From an uncultured bacterium (GTDB lineage Bacteria > Patescibacteriota > Saccharimonadia > Saccharimonadales > Saccharimonadaceae): a DNA stretch of 64,000 nucleotides. Both the position numbers and the translations under genes were made by a program. Numbering within the stretch: position 1 is the first letter of the stretch; each line of letters starts with the position of its first letter. Where the stretch lies: assembly GCA_937922985.1 (NCBI GenBank), contig CALAKV010000038.1:16995-80994 (forward strand). The letters run 5' to 3'. This document shows, piece by piece, positions 25,534 to 35,645 of the stretch. Below the pieces are notes generated by a model. It saw nothing but the letters and a program-made list of their open reading frames with translations, did not search any database and was not told the DNA's origin.

Positions 25534-27798
25534 TTATTCACCGATCTCTTCATAGCTCGAAACTAAAACCTCGCGAGGTTTTGAACCATTTGGCGGACCA
25601 ACAATTCCTTTATCTTCCATATCATCGATCAATTTTGCGGCACGACTATAACCAATTCCGAGCCTACGTTGCAAATAGCTAGTTGAAGCTTTTCGTGCTT
25701 CAATTACAATTTTTACAGCCGTTTCGAAAGTTTCATCAACCGAAGAGCTACCGCCGTTAATCATAACACCGCCAATTGAGCTTGGTGTTTGAACTGGTTG
25801 CGAAATAACTTCGTCATTATATTGTGGCGGTCCTTGCGAACGAATAAAATTGGTTACTCGTAGAACTTCCTCATCAGTCACCCAAGCTCCCTGAACACGC
25901 TTCAAATTAGAAGCTCCATTCATATAGAAAAGCATATCACCATAACCAAGGAGTTTTTCAGCACCACCACGATCAAGAATTGTTCGAGAATCACCATTTG
26001 CCGCGACCTTAAAAGCAATTCGACTCGGAACATTACCTTTAATCAAGCCCGTCACAACGCTAACAACTGGTTTTTGAGTTGCAAGAACAAGATGAATTCC
26101 AACTGCGCGCGCTTTTTGGGCAATTCGCACAATCATAGCTTCAACATCTTTTGATGCTGCCATCATCAAGTCAGCGAGCTCATCAACCACAATTACGATA
26201 TATGGCAAAGGCTCAAGAAGTTTTGGCTCTTCCCCTTCTGGTGTGCTCTTCTTGATTTTCTCGTTTTTCGAAATTACATGCTTATTATAGCTCTTGATTT
26301 CTTTAATTTTTTCTTCAGCTAAAACACGATAGCGCCGCTCCATTTCATTCACTGCCCAGCGAAGAGCTGAGAGTGCTTTTTCAGAATCATTAATAATTGG
26401 TGTCAAAAGGTGTGGAATATCTTCATAAGCGGTCATTTCTACAACTTTTGGATCAACCATAATTAACTTCAATTCGCTTGGTGAATGGCGATAAAGCAAA
26501 CTCGTTAAAAGTGCATTCATCATTACAGATTTTCCTGAACCAGTTTGACCAGCAATCAAAAGATGTGGCATTTTTGCCAAATTTCCAACAACCGGATGGC
26601 CAGAAATATCTTTACCTATTGCGAAAGTTAGTGGGTCGTGTGAGTTTTTCCACTCCTTCGAATCTAAAACACTATAAAGCCGCACATCGGCCGACTTCAA
26701 ATTTGGAATTTCAATACCAACTGCACGCTTTCCTGGAATTGGAGCTTCAACGCGAATCGCTTCAGCCGCCAAATTTAGAGCGATGTTATCACTAAGATTT
26801 TCAATTCTGCTTAATTTAACGCCACTTTGCGGAACTAAAGTATATTGAGTTACTCTTGGGCCAATATTTGCAGCTTCCATTTCAACTTCAATATTAAATT
26901 CACTCAAAGTATTCTTAATTGTGCGTGCATTTTGCTCAACATCACCAGCATCAGCAGGAGCCTGCGATTGCTCAAGTAAACTAAAATCTGGCGCTTTCCA
27001 TTTTGAATCATCAAAAATATGCCCAGTATTTTCTGGCTTTTGAATTTCTTCTTTCGAAACCTTCTCCAGCTTCTTTGAAATTCGCATCAAGCCTTTTTTC
27101 TCTTTTGGCTCATCTTTTTCTTGTGATTTTTTATCTAATATTGCAACGCCAGCATTTAGTTTAATTTCTGGTTTTTCTTCAGCAGAATCGTTAACTTTTT
27201 TCAATAGCATTGATTCTTTAGCTTTTTCGAAAACCTTGGCATTTTTAGATTCATTTGCGAAATCGCTAGTTTTAAGCATTTTGCCAATCTTTTTAATCAC
27301 CACGATTGGTGAAACTCGTAAAATCGAAAGAAGCGTAATTGAAATTAACAAAAGATAAATAATTGCTGCCACCATTGAATTAACCATTGCTAGCATAATT
27401 TTATTCGAAACTTCTCCGCTCCAACCTCCATAATGAGCACCGGCTGAAGTTTTAAATAGACCAAAAAATCCGCTTAGCCAAATTAAAATTAGAATTAGCC
27501 CAAAAGTGTTTAAAATTGGAAATCGATTTTGCTCGTCACGAAAGATTTCAACAGCAATAAAAATTAGAACTGCCGGCAAAAAGAAAGTTGCCCAGCCCAT
27601 AAGCCCAAGAAGTGCTTTATGAATTGCAACCAATGCTGAACCGCCAGCGCCAAACCAGCTTAAAACAAGAAAAAGCGAAAAAGCAATCAAAATAACTGCG
27701 CCAACCTGTGCCCAAAAACCAGCTGGCAAAACACTTTGTTTTGGAGCTGAAGCTTTTTTAGATTTACCTTTTGTTGATTTTACTTGTTTTTTAGCCAT
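25534..27798 (-). CDS. ftsK: FtsK/SpoIIIE DNA translocase
   Basis: Septum-located motor that segregates chromosome termini. Start ATG 27796-27798 follows TATAAT by 11 nt; a TTG two codons upstream is less likely. The roughly 754-residue protein has four transmembrane helices within the first 165 residues, a short charged linker, and a motor domain with Walker A AGQTGSGKSVMMNALL and Walker B IVIVVDELADLMMA. The C-terminal winged-helix gamma domain (about 695-756) has TSYLQRRLGIGYSRAAKLID, which normally reads KOPS-like sequences. The linker is short compared with E. coli FtsK. Confidence 0.96.
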   Translation of the reverse strand: MAKKQVKSTKGKSKKASAPKQSVLPAGFWAQVGAVILIAFSLFLVLSWFGAGGSALVAIHKALLGLMGWATFFLPAVLIFIAVEIFRDEQNRFPILNTFGLILILIWLSGFFGLFKTSAGAHYGGWSGEVSNKIMLAMVNSMVAAIIYLLLISITLLSILRVSPIVVIKKIGKMLKTSDFANESKNAKVFEKAKESMLLKKVNDSAEEKPEIKLNAGVAILDKKSQEKDEPKEKKGLMRISKKLEKVSKEEIQKPENTGHIFDDSKWKAPDFSLLEQSQAPADAGDVEQNARTIKNTLSEFNIEVEMEAANIGPRVTQYTLVPQSGVKLSRIENLSDNIALNLAAEAIRVEAPIPGKRAVGIEIPNLKSADVRLYSVLDSKEWKNSHDPLTFAIGKDISGHPVVGNLAKMPHLLIAGQTGSGKSVMMNALLTSLLYRHSPSELKLIMVDPKVVEMTAYEDIPHLLTPIINDSEKALSALRWAVNEMERRYRVLAEEKIKEIKSYNKHVISKNEKIKKSTPEGEEPKLLEPLPYIVIVVDELADLMMAASKDVEAMIVRIAQKARAVGIHLVLATQKPVVSVVTGLIKGNVPSRIAFKVAANGDSRTILDRGGAEKLLGYGDMLFYMNGASNLKRVQGAWVTDEEVLRVTNFIRSQGPPQYNDEVISQPVQTPSSIGGVMINGGSSSVDETFETAVKIVIEARKASTSYLQRRLGIGYSRAAKLIDDMEDKGIVGPPNGSKPREVLVSSYEEIGE

Positions 27799-27844
27799 AA
27801 TCAATTTATATTATATCACAAAAACGTTTTTTCGAAAACTATTT

Positions 27845-28801
27845 TTAACTCTTTAATTTGCTAGCAATTTCAAGAATTGTTGACTCAACTAAATTCCAAG
27901 GATCAACACTTTCAGTTTTAATAATTTCATCTACCTGCGTGAATTTCGAAACAATCTCAGCAAGTTGGCTTTCGCTCAGATTTTGCACAAAATTCTCCAT
28001 TTTTCCTAAAGCCCAAGTATTCGCACCGATTTCTTTAGCAATTTCTGCCGTAGTTTTCCCAATATTTTTACCGATTTTTAAAGCTACTAAATTAAAAATT
28101 TGTGTTGAAATCATTCCTAAAAAGCGAAAAGCTCCGTCTTCGCCATCTGTAATTTTTAATTTCGAAAACTCCTCTTGTAATTTCAAAATATCGCCCAAAA
28201 ATATCAGTTCGATAATTGAAAATGCATTGCTCTCAATATTCTGCGGAACAAATTCACGAATATTTTGTTCATTAGCCTCGCCAATTAACGCTATTTTTTC
28301 GATTGCATCACGTATTCGCCATTCATCAACACCAACCCAAGAAATCAAAAAACTCGCCGTTTTATTATCAAGCGACAAACCTTGTTTTTTTGCAAAAAGT
28401 CGTGCAAACTCTGACAAATTTTTCGAATCTCTTGCGGTTAAATTCTTAAATTCATATAGTTCAACAATTTTCGAAATCGCCTTATAAACAACCGATCGCT
28501 TATCAATTTTATATTCAACCAAGCAAAGATGAACATCAGTTGAAATTCTTGGTAAAATTTCAGCTAAATCCTGCCAAATTTCTGAATTTTCACTCAAATT
28601 TCGGATATAAACAAAACGTTTTTCAGATAACAAGCTAACGCCACAAATTAAACTCACGAAATCACTCTTCGAAAGCTCGTCAGAGTTACTTTTTTGAATT
28701 TCAAAACCAGATTTTTCAGCATCAATCTTCATTTTAGCGAGTTGAGCAGTGCGTTCATAAGAGTTATCGCCATAAAGAATCGTTATTTTTCCACCAATCA
28801 T
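27845..28801 (-). CDS. holA: DNA polymerase III delta subunit
   Basis: Clamp-loader subunit of 318 residues. It has an N-terminal AAA-like domain (ITILYGDNSYERTAQLAKMK), a central KNLTARDSKNLSEFARLFAKKQGL segment and a C-terminal helical collar domain (about 200-318). Sequence conservation is modest, as usual for HolA. The start overlaps the fpg stop (TGATG). Confidence 0.85.
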   Translation of the reverse strand: MIGGKITILYGDNSYERTAQLAKMKIDAEKSGFEIQKSNSDELSKSDFVSLICGVSLLSEKRFVYIRNLSENSEIWQDLAEILPRISTDVHLCLVEYKIDKRSVVYKAISKIVELYEFKNLTARDSKNLSEFARLFAKKQGLSLDNKTASFLISWVGVDEWRIRDAIEKIALIGEANEQNIREFVPQNIESNAFSIIELIFLGDILKLQEEFSKLKITDGEDGAFRFLGMISTQIFNLVALKIGKNIGKTTAEIAKEIGANTWALGKMENFVQNLSESQLAEIVSKFTQVDEIIKTESVDPWNLVESTILEIASKLKS

Positions 28802-29682
28802 CAGTCTTCACTACCTTTAATTTTTTGGCAATTTGCGCAAAAATGTGTTCCTCTACCACCAACACGAATTTTTGAGATTTCTGTTCCACAACGTTTACAA
28901 GGCTCGCCATCTTTATGATAAACGGCGGCATAATTTAAATAATTTCCGCGTGAGCCGTCTGCATTAACATAATTTCGGTCGGTTGAGCCACCTCTTTTAA
29001 TCGATTCATTCATCACAAAACGAATTGCCTCATGCAGATTCACAAAATCTTCGTTCGAAAAATCTTTAACTCTAGTTTCAGGGTGAATTTTTGCTCGCCA
29101 CAAAGCCTCATCAGCATAAATATTTCCAACACCGGCAATAACACTCTGCTCCAAAATCGCAGGCTTTATCATACTATTTTGTTTTTTCGAAAGACGATTT
29201 TTTAAAATTTCAACCGTAAAATTATCTTCAAGAGGTTCAGGACCAAGCTTTTGAAAAAATGGCAAATTTTCAATTTCTGGTATTGGTAGTAGTTTCATAT
29301 AACCAAATTTTCGCTGGTCATTAAAAAATAATTTAGTTTCATCTTCAAAATCAATCTCAACTCTCGTTGATTTATTTGGAAGATCATTCAAAAAATCCTC
29401 ATTCGGATGACCTGCACCCCAGTTTTCTTCACCACGATAAACCATCTGCCCCGTCATTCGAAGGTGCGTTACAAGCGACCAACCATTCTCTAGCTCAATA
29501 ATTATAGCTTTTCCGCGGCGGCGAACATTCGAAATTTTAGCACCAATCATAAAATCCTGAACATCTCTTTCAGCATTCGGAAAACTTTTAGGCCAATCAT
29601 GTTTAACTTTCGCAATTTTCTTTTTTAAAATTAGTCGATTCAAGCCTCTTACAACTGTTTCAACTTCTGGCAATTCTGGCAT
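28801..29682 (-). CDS. mutM: Formamidopyrimidine-DNA glycosylase
   Basis: Excises 8-oxoguanine and opened purines, with AP lyase activity. MPELPEVETV at the N-terminus provides the catalytic Pro2/Glu3. The H2TH region has VIAGVGNIYADEALWRA. The C-terminal zinc finger has C-x2-C and C-x2-C pairs (CKRCG and CANCQ). At 293 residues it is slightly longer than usual. It is linked by 1-nt overlaps to genes on both sides. Confidence 0.96.
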   Translation of the reverse strand: MPELPEVETVVRGLNRLILKKKIAKVKHDWPKSFPNAERDVQDFMIGAKISNVRRRGKAIIIELENGWSLVTHLRMTGQMVYRGEENWGAGHPNEDFLNDLPNKSTRVEIDFEDETKLFFNDQRKFGYMKLLPIPEIENLPFFQKLGPEPLEDNFTVEILKNRLSKKQNSMIKPAILEQSVIAGVGNIYADEALWRAKIHPETRVKDFSNEDFVNLHEAIRFVMNESIKRGGSTDRNYVNADGSRGNYLNYAAVYHKDGEPCKRCGTEISKIRVGGRGTHFCANCQKIKGSED

Positions 29683-30116
29683 TATTCCTCCTTAAATTCT
29701 TTCAAAAATTCATTCCAATTTTGATATAAAAATGCATTTATTCCAAGTTTCTTAGCGGCTTCAACATTCTGCAAAGAATCATCAAAAAAGTAAATTTCAT
29801 TTAAACAAGCCTCACTTTTATCAATTGCAATTTTAAAAATCTCTTTTGAAGGTTTCGAAAAACCAACCTCACCCGAAAGTACCAAGAAATCAAAGAGTTC
29901 CTCCTGTTCCTCTTTTGAGAAAAGCTGATTAAACTGATATTGTGCGACATTAGATAAAACGCCGATTTTCGAACCTTTAGCTTTATTTTTTCGAATAAAA
30001 TTCAACAAATTTTGATCCTTTTGCCAAGTATACTCAAAAAGATGCTCCGAAGAAGGCTGGCGAGAAACCAGCACTCCGAAGCAGTCAAAAATCAAAACTT
30101 TAGCGTTTAATTTCAT
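29682..30116 (-). CDS. HAD-like hydrolase, haloacid-dehalogenase/phosphatase type
   Basis: The 144-residue Rossmann-like protein has FDCFGVLV (motif I, nucleophile Asp), GVLSN (motif II), a Lys in FSKPSKEIF (motif III) and FFDDSLQNV (motif IV). The second Asp usual in phosphatases (DxD) is replaced by Phe, as in haloacid dehalogenase-like members. The cap domain is minimal. The substrate is unknown. It overlaps the upstream unknown gene by 17 nt. Confidence 0.82.
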   Translation of the reverse strand: MKLNAKVLIFDCFGVLVSRQPSSEHLFEYTWQKDQNLLNFIRKNKAKGSKIGVLSNVAQYQFNQLFSKEEQEELFDFLVLSGEVGFSKPSKEIFKIAIDKSEACLNEIYFFDDSLQNVEAAKKLGINAFLYQNWNEFLKEFKEE

Positions 30117-30744
30117 TTATTCCAAGATCGCGAACGATTTGTTCATGTCCAGGAACTTGCGCAATGAACAAATTTTGCAATTGTTTTGTATTTGCAATAA
30201 GTGAGCCTTTTGAACCCGAGCAAGTTGAAGTCCAGAGGTGTTTTTCAGTTTTGTCATCTTTTAGCATTGAAAAATCATAAAGATGGCCAGTAGCACAAAC
30301 ACCAGCTAAATCATCTGCCTCGCCACTAAAAGGAGTTCCTTTCATCATATTTGCTTTATTTAAAGCATTCACAAATTGTGTGTAAGATTCGGCATTGTTA
30401 TCAAGCTTAACTTCTTTAATTACTTCACCAAGATAACCCTTGTAAGTTGTGAGTTTTCGAAATTTTGGTGAAACCTCAACTGTGTAAGAACGAAAATTCT
30501 CTTGTGCAACAATCGGCCCACGAACCACCATTTTAACACTGCGGTTTTGATCAGCGCTTAACAATTCTTTACTTGAAGGCGAATTATCTTCTTTCGAAGT
30601 TTCATTGTTCGCCTGTTGAGCTTGGTCTGAACTATTTCCACCATTCATAAATGCGTTAACAATTGTTACAACTGTAATAATTGAAAGAATTGCAATCGCA
30701 ATAATCAATAAAATTGGTGCAATTCGTATAATTTTTTCTTTCAT
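30100..30744 (-). CDS. Membrane-anchored protein of unknown function
   Basis: The ATG at 30742-30744 has AAAGG 5 nt upstream and is preferred over an in-frame start at 30765. The protein has about 214 residues: a short basic N-terminus, one transmembrane helix (about 6-28), a Ser/Asn/Gln-rich linker and an extracytoplasmic domain with two Cys residues (CATGHLYDF and STCSGS) that may form a disulfide. The family is not recognised. It lies between rpoD and the HAD gene. Confidence 0.7.
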   Translation of the reverse strand: MKEKIIRIAPILLIIAIAILSIITVVTIVNAFMNGGNSSDQAQQANNETSKEDNSPSSKELLSADQNRSVKMVVRGPIVAQENFRSYTVEVSPKFRKLTTYKGYLGEVIKEVKLDNNAESYTQFVNALNKANMMKGTPFSGEADDLAGVCATGHLYDFSMLKDDKTEKHLWTSTCSGSKGSLIANTKQLQNLFIAQVPGHEQIVRDLGINEIKR

Positions 30745-30765
30745 CTTAACCTTTCCCCACCACAT

Positions 30766-31779
30766 TTAGTCTAAATATTCATGAAGCTTTTTCGAATCTT
30801 TGTGCTTTTTGAGTTTCATTAAAGCTTTAGCTTCAATCTGGCGAATCCGCTCGCGAGTTACCGCAAATTCAAGACCAACTTCTTCAAGCGTATGACTTTT
30901 TGTGCCATTTAAACCAAAACGCATTTCAAGAATTTTCCGCTCACGATCAGAAAGTGTTGAAAGAATTTCACGAACTTGTTCTTTCAAAAGCTGAACCGTT
31001 GCGGATTCTTCTGGGCTAGCAGTGTCTTCATCTTCGATAAAATCACCAAGTGTTGATTCTTCGCCCTCCTCGCCATCACGACCAATTCCAGCGTCCAAAG
31101 AAGTAATATCTTGCTTAATTTTTTGGATATATTCAATTTTTTCAACATCCATATCCATTTCTTTAGCGAGTTCCTGGTTGGTTGGCTCACGGTTTAACTC
31201 TTGCGTTAATCGGCGAGAAGTTCGCATAAGTTTATTAATCGTTTCAACCATATGAACAGGAATTCGAATGGTCCGAGCTTGGTCGGCAATTGCGCGTGTA
31301 ATTGCCTGCCGAATCCACCAAGTTGCATAAGTTGAGAATTTAAAACCTTTACTTGGGTCGAATTTATCGACCGCACGAAGAAGCCCCGTGTTCCCTTCTT
31401 GAATTAAGTCAAGTAGCTCTAAACCACGGCCAGAATATCTTTTCGCAATTGAAACAACCAAACGCATGTTTGCTTCAGCCATTTTATCTTTTGCACGTTG
31501 ATCACCCTGCATTGCCTTTTCAGCAAGCTTGGTCTCTTTTTCGAGCGAAAGGAGTGGAATCTTACCAATTTCACGAAGATACATTCGAACGCTATCATCT
31601 GTTATATCATCGTTATAAGCACCATTCAATAAATCTTCTTCAGTAATATCTTCTTCATCTTCAACCGCAAGGTCGTCAAAATCCGGTTCGAAATCATCAA
31701 GCGAAAGAGTTGCATCCACAATGCCGTCTTCATTTAGAATTTCTTCTGGTAGTTCTTTTTTACTCTTACCTTTTACCAC
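30766..31779 (-). CDS. rpoD: Primary sigma factor RpoD (sigma-70)
   Basis: The 337-residue housekeeping sigma factor has an acidic N-terminus in place of region 1.1. Region 1.2 is [17 protein letters not shown], region 2 contains [27 protein letters not shown] and [13 protein letters not shown] (recognises -10), region 3 follows, and region 4.2 is [21 protein letters not shown] (recognises -35). This agrees with the TTGACA-17-TATAAT promoters seen across the window. The start overlaps the dnaG 3' end by 14 nt, a variant of the classic dnaG-rpoD pair. Confidence 0.97.
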   Translation of the reverse strand: MVKGKSKKELPEEILNEDGIVDATLSLDDFEPDFDDLAVEDEEDITEEDLLNGAYNDDITDDSVRMYLREIGKIPLLSLEKETKLAEKAMQGDQRAKDKMAEANMRLVVSIAKRYSGRGLELLDLIQEGNTGLLRAVDKFDPSKGFKFSTYATWWIRQAITRAIADQARTIRIPVHMVETINKLMRTSRRLTQELNREPTNQELAKEMDMDVEKIEYIQKIKQDITSLDAGIGRDGEEGEESTLGDFIEDEDTASPEESATVQLLKEQVREILSTLSDRERKILEMRFGLNGTKSHTLEEVGLEFAVTRERIRQIEAKALMKLKKHKDSKKLHEYLD

Positions 31780-33502
31780 TATTCAGCTCCTTATTTAATT
31801 GCATAATTTCCATCAAAATCTTCATTTTCAAATTTTCATCACCTTGAATTTCAGCATCTTCGAGTTGCTCTTGAAGATTTACTTTTTGTTCTTGTAAATT
31901 TTGGGTTTTAATTTTATGAATCAAACGCTTCATTTCGTCGGTGGCACTGCCTTTTATATTCCCGAGTCGTTCGTCAGCCTTTAATAGAAGTATTTTAACA
32001 TAATCATCGAAGTTTTTCAAGAGATCAAGATCATTTGATTTAAAAATTTGCAGAATTTGATTTCGCTGCTTATCGTGCAAAATATCATCTTGCAACTCAC
32101 TCAACATTTCAGCAAACTTCTGTTCTTTAATCGCAAGAGCTAGCAAATCATCTTCATAAATATATTCATCAACAAATTTCTCGTCAGTTTTTTCAATTTT
32201 TATTCGCCTTTTCGGCTTAACTGGCCTAGGCTTTTCGTCAAATTTTCCGAGTAATGTTGTTTTCGAAACACCAATCCTTTTCGAAATTTGTTCAATATAA
32301 AAATCTTTTTCCACAGGGTCATTTAAGTTTTCCACAAGTTTTAGTGCTATTGTGGAAAACTCTTTTTTTCCCACAGCGGTTGTAATATTTAGTCGTTTTT
32401 CATATTGGTCAAAAATCCATTCTATCGCCGGTTGTGGTTTTGAAATTGAATCCTTCCAAAGTTCCAAATCTTTTTGAATTAATTCATCTGGGTCTTTAGC
32501 TTCACCCGCCGATTGGTTTAAGGTAATAATCGAAAGTTCCACGCCAGCTTGCTGGCCCAATGAAATCGCTCGCTCGGTAGCGCTAATTCCAGCCTGATCA
32601 CTATCGAAGCAAAGGCGAACATCATTCGAAAACCTACCAAGAGCCTTCAAATGATGAACTGTCATTGCCGTACCAGCTGTTGCAACCACATTTTTCACAC
32701 CAGCTTGATGGCTCGAAATTACATCCATATTTCCTTCAACCACAACCACAAAACCAGCTTTTCGAATTTCATTTTTTGCTTGAGAAAGTCCAAAAATGTT
32801 TGAAGATTTATCATAAAGCAAAGTTTGAGGCGTGTTTAAATATTTTGGTGCGTTTGGCTCATCTTTAATAATTCGACCAGTAAAACCAACTGGCGACCCG
32901 CCTGAATCCTGCAAAGCAATCACCATTCGATTTCGAAAAATATCGCCGCCAAAGCGGTTTAGCAGCCCAGCATCACGAATATCACTCATTGCAAAACCCT
33001 TTTTTAGTAAAAAATTCGTGAGTATTTTTTGACTATTTGGAGCAAAACCGATTTTGAATTCCTGTACAATTTCTTTCGAAAGTTTACGATTTTTAAAAAC
33101 ATAATTCAAAGCTTCTTTATTACGAACCAACATATGCTGATAAAAATTTGCACTAATTTGCAAAATTTTTCGAAGTCGTTCTTTTTTTTCAGAAATTTCT
33201 CTTGAACGCTTCGAATCAAAAGTTTCAATTTCAACGCCAGCTTTTCGCGCCAGAAATTCTAAGGCCTCGCGGAAATTCATTCCTTCAACTTCCATAATAA
33301 AACCAAAGATATCGCCGCCTTTTCCAGATGAAAAATCGTGCCAGATTTGTTTATCGGGGCTAATTATAAAGCTCGGAGTTCGCTCATTTGTCCAAGGGCT
33401 AAGTGCTTTAAAATTACGCCCAGTTCGCTTGAGCTCAAGATATTCGCCAGCCAAATCTTCAATGCTTATTCTTGCTTTAATTTCATCTCTGGCATCATTC
33501 AT
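31766..33502 (-). CDS. dnaG: DNA primase DnaG with degenerate zinc finger
   Basis: Makes RNA primers for replication. The 578-residue protein has an N-terminal CHC2-like fold in which the zinc ligands are missing: the Cys/His positions are occupied in [13 protein letters not shown] and [11 protein letters not shown] by Ser, Thr, His and Ser. The TOPRIM domain is intact: EGNMDVIS and CFDSDQAG. The C-terminal helicase-binding part (about 440-578) is helical and divergent. TAAAAT ends 6 nt before the ATG, so translation probably starts on a leaderless mRNA. Confidence 0.94.
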   Translation of the reverse strand: MNDARDEIKARISIEDLAGEYLELKRTGRNFKALSPWTNERTPSFIISPDKQIWHDFSSGKGGDIFGFIMEVEGMNFREALEFLARKAGVEIETFDSKRSREISEKKERLRKILQISANFYQHMLVRNKEALNYVFKNRKLSKEIVQEFKIGFAPNSQKILTNFLLKKGFAMSDIRDAGLLNRFGGDIFRNRMVIALQDSGGSPVGFTGRIIKDEPNAPKYLNTPQTLLYDKSSNIFGLSQAKNEIRKAGFVVVVEGNMDVISSHQAGVKNVVATAGTAMTVHHLKALGRFSNDVRLCFDSDQAGISATERAISLGQQAGVELSIITLNQSAGEAKDPDELIQKDLELWKDSISKPQPAIEWIFDQYEKRLNITTAVGKKEFSTIALKLVENLNDPVEKDFYIEQISKRIGVSKTTLLGKFDEKPRPVKPKRRIKIEKTDEKFVDEYIYEDDLLALAIKEQKFAEMLSELQDDILHDKQRNQILQIFKSNDLDLLKNFDDYVKILLLKADERLGNIKGSATDEMKRLIHKIKTQNLQEQKVNLQEQLEDAEIQGDENLKMKILMEIMQLNKELNSGKR

Positions 33503-33565
33503 ATCTATATTTTAACATAAAAAGCAGCCCTCATCAATCAAAAAATGGGCTGCAATTTCAGAAAA

Positions 33566-34534
33566 TTATTTTGCTTTGTGGTAGTTTTCAAGCTGTTTTG
33601 AAGATTCTGTAAGATTTTTTTCAATTTTTTCATACACTGATTTTTGCGAAGAAGGCGAAGCTTTTTTGCGTCGTACAATTAAATCTTTTACACGAATCAA
33701 CTGATACGCCATTTCACGGGAATAAACTTCATCAATCGTAGCGTTCAAGAAAGCATCATCAAGCATTGCACTAAGTTTATCAAAAATCGCATCAGTTTGT
33801 TTTATTGCTTGCGAATTCTTTTTCGAATCTCCACGAGGAACTTCAATCTTTCGGCTCTTCATAAATTCCTTCAAATCTTGCTCATTTGAACTAAGTGAAG
33901 TGTTAATTCCTGCATTCACGGCCGCTAAATCTGAACTTTTAATCTTATTTTGAAAAGATTTTGTAGTTTCCTTTAATTTCGAAATATTATAATAAGCACG
34001 AACTACTGCCTGAGCATTGTCATCACCCTTATTGCTAGTTACAATAATAAAAATCGAGAAAAATAGCGAGATTAATAACGCTGAAGCACCTAAAATTTTG
34101 CCTTTAGTCCAAAACGGAGCGGCTTTTTTGGGCGCAATCTTGTTGAGATATTCAACTGTGTAAGGGTTTTCAGTTGTAGCATCTTGCGAATAATTTTGAT
34201 CTGGCATTAAATTTGGAGCAACTTGCGGATTTTGAACAGGTTGATTCGGCTGAACTGGAAATTGTTGTTGATTTTGGTAATTATCTGGATATTGCGGAAA
34301 ATTCTGTTGTGCACCAAAATTTTGATTTTGGCCGCCAAATTGTTGCTGTGGATTTTGGCCATTCGAAAATTGTCCATTCGGAAATTGATTACTTGGGAAT
34401 TGACCATTTTGAGCAAAATTATTCGAAAAACCACCGTAATTTTGTTGTGGTGGATAAGGATTTTGAGGATAATTATTTGGTGCACCAAAATTTTGATTTT
34501 GGCCGCCCTGATTCCAATCTTCATTCGGTTTCAT
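33566..34534 (-). CDS. Gln/Asn/Pro-rich membrane protein of unknown function
   Basis: The chosen ATG (34532-34534) begins MKPNEDWNQGG and follows TATAAT by 10 nt; the open frame extends 13 codons further without support. The first about 130 residues are a low-complexity Asn/Gln/Pro/Phe/Gly repeat region (units such as NGQF and QNFG), predicted disordered and cytoplasmic. A transmembrane helix (about 150-170) and a helical extracytoplasmic domain (about 180-320) follow. The family is not recognised. Topology resembles small CPR proteins with a sticky cytoplasmic tail. Confidence 0.7.
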   Translation of the reverse strand: MKPNEDWNQGGQNQNFGAPNNYPQNPYPPQQNYGGFSNNFAQNGQFPSNQFPNGQFSNGQNPQQQFGGQNQNFGAQQNFPQYPDNYQNQQQFPVQPNQPVQNPQVAPNLMPDQNYSQDATTENPYTVEYLNKIAPKKAAPFWTKGKILGASALLISLFFSIFIIVTSNKGDDNAQAVVRAYYNISKLKETTKSFQNKIKSSDLAAVNAGINTSLSSNEQDLKEFMKSRKIEVPRGDSKKNSQAIKQTDAIFDKLSAMLDDAFLNATIDEVYSREMAYQLIRVKDLIVRRKKASPSSQKSVYEKIEKNLTESSKQLENYHKAK

Positions 34535-34632
34535 ATTACTTATGATTATATCACAAAAAAGTTTTTTTCGCAAAGAAAAACCCCGCTTTTGTAAGGTTAT
34601 TTCTATCTAAAAGAGAAACTACAAAATATATT

Positions 34633-35058
34633 TTACTCGCAAACCAAGCGATAGCTCAAGCGAAACAAATCTCGCAATTCTTCAGCCGAAACTTGTCCTT
34701 GGCCAATAATCAAATTCCACTCACGCTCGCTCATCAACTTTGAAGGCACCACACTTTCTTTTCCACGCAAAATTCGAGCAAGCTGCGCGCCCGTTTTCAT
34801 TTCAACTTTTAAAGGTTTTGAACCATCGTGAATAATCGCGAAAATCGCTTTCGGCTCTTCACCTTCTGCAATTTTCGAAAGAATCTTTTCACCAGTTTCA
34901 CGTTCAAAATCACCAAGCTCACCAGCCATTTTTTCTTGCCAAATTTTCTTCAAATTTTCAAAATTAACTTCAAAAATTTCAAGCTTATTTTCTTCATCTT
35001 TTCGAACTTCTGCCGCATCAAAATTTAGCAAAAAATCTTTAATTTCACTCTGATCCAT
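34633..35058 (-). CDS. Conserved hypothetical protein, probably cytoplasmic
   Basis: The 141-residue acidic alpha/beta protein has no signal or transmembrane segment and no recognised domain. It overlaps the orn stop by 1 nt, so it is probably cotranscribed with orn and truB. No function can be assigned. Confidence 0.65.
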   Translation of the reverse strand: MDQSEIKDFLLNFDAAEVRKDEENKLEIFEVNFENLKKIWQEKMAGELGDFERETGEKILSKIAEGEEPKAIFAIIHDGSKPLKVEMKTGAQLARILRGKESVVPSKLMSEREWNLIIGQGQVSAEELRDLFRLSYRLVCE

Positions 35059-35606
35059 TATTTTTTCACCTTTTTTAAATAAAATTTTAGTTCCTCAATC
35101 GAGCCACGAATATCATCTAACGCACGGTGATTTTCAGGCTTAGCAAAAACACGTTTAAATTTGGAGCTCATCACAACTTTCCACGCCGAAACATCTAACA
35201 TTCGATAATGCAAGATTTTTTCAAGTTTTTTCCATTCTTCACGAATAAATCGGCGGTCTTGATGAATTGAATTTCCACCCAAAAGAATTTTCTCGCCTTT
35301 CGAAAGTTCTTCAGCAAAGTTTTCTTCTACAAATTTAATTAAGTCCGCTTCAACTTCTTGTGAATTTTTCGTAGCACGAGAGTTTTGTAATTTTAAAGCA
35401 TCGCGCGTTTCGCTAAAAGTATCCCAAAAATCACCAACCATTCGGTTTTCGAGAATTTCATTTTCAACTTTTACGGCACTTTCGAAAGTGGCAATTTCAT
35501 TAAAATCCCAATCTGTCGCAATTGCGGCAACTTCTAAAATTTGGTCTTTTTCAGGTTCAAGACCTGTCATTTCTAAATCAATCCAAAGAATTTTTGCGTT
35601 TTTCAT
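35058..35606 (-). CDS. orn: Oligoribonuclease
   Basis: DEDDh 3'-5' exonuclease that degrades di- to pentanucleotides to mononucleotides. The 182-residue protein has WIDLEMTGL (first Asp/Glu), GGNSIHQDRRF (second Asp) and the H-x4-D in HRALDDIRGS. Length is the family norm. Confidence 0.95.
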   Translation of the reverse strand: MKNAKILWIDLEMTGLEPEKDQILEVAAIATDWDFNEIATFESAVKVENEILENRMVGDFWDTFSETRDALKLQNSRATKNSQEVEADLIKFVEENFAEELSKGEKILLGGNSIHQDRRFIREEWKKLEKILHYRMLDVSAWKVVMSSKFKRVFAKPENHRALDDIRGSIEELKFYLKKVKK

Positions 35607-35645
35607 TATTTAAATTATATCATTTTTTGGCAGGATAAGCAAAAA

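Noticed and set aside
34207..34594. Overlapping plus- and minus-strand reading frames in the Gln/Asn-rich gene
   Set aside because: They are by-products of low-complexity repeats read in other frames, without ribosome-binding sites.
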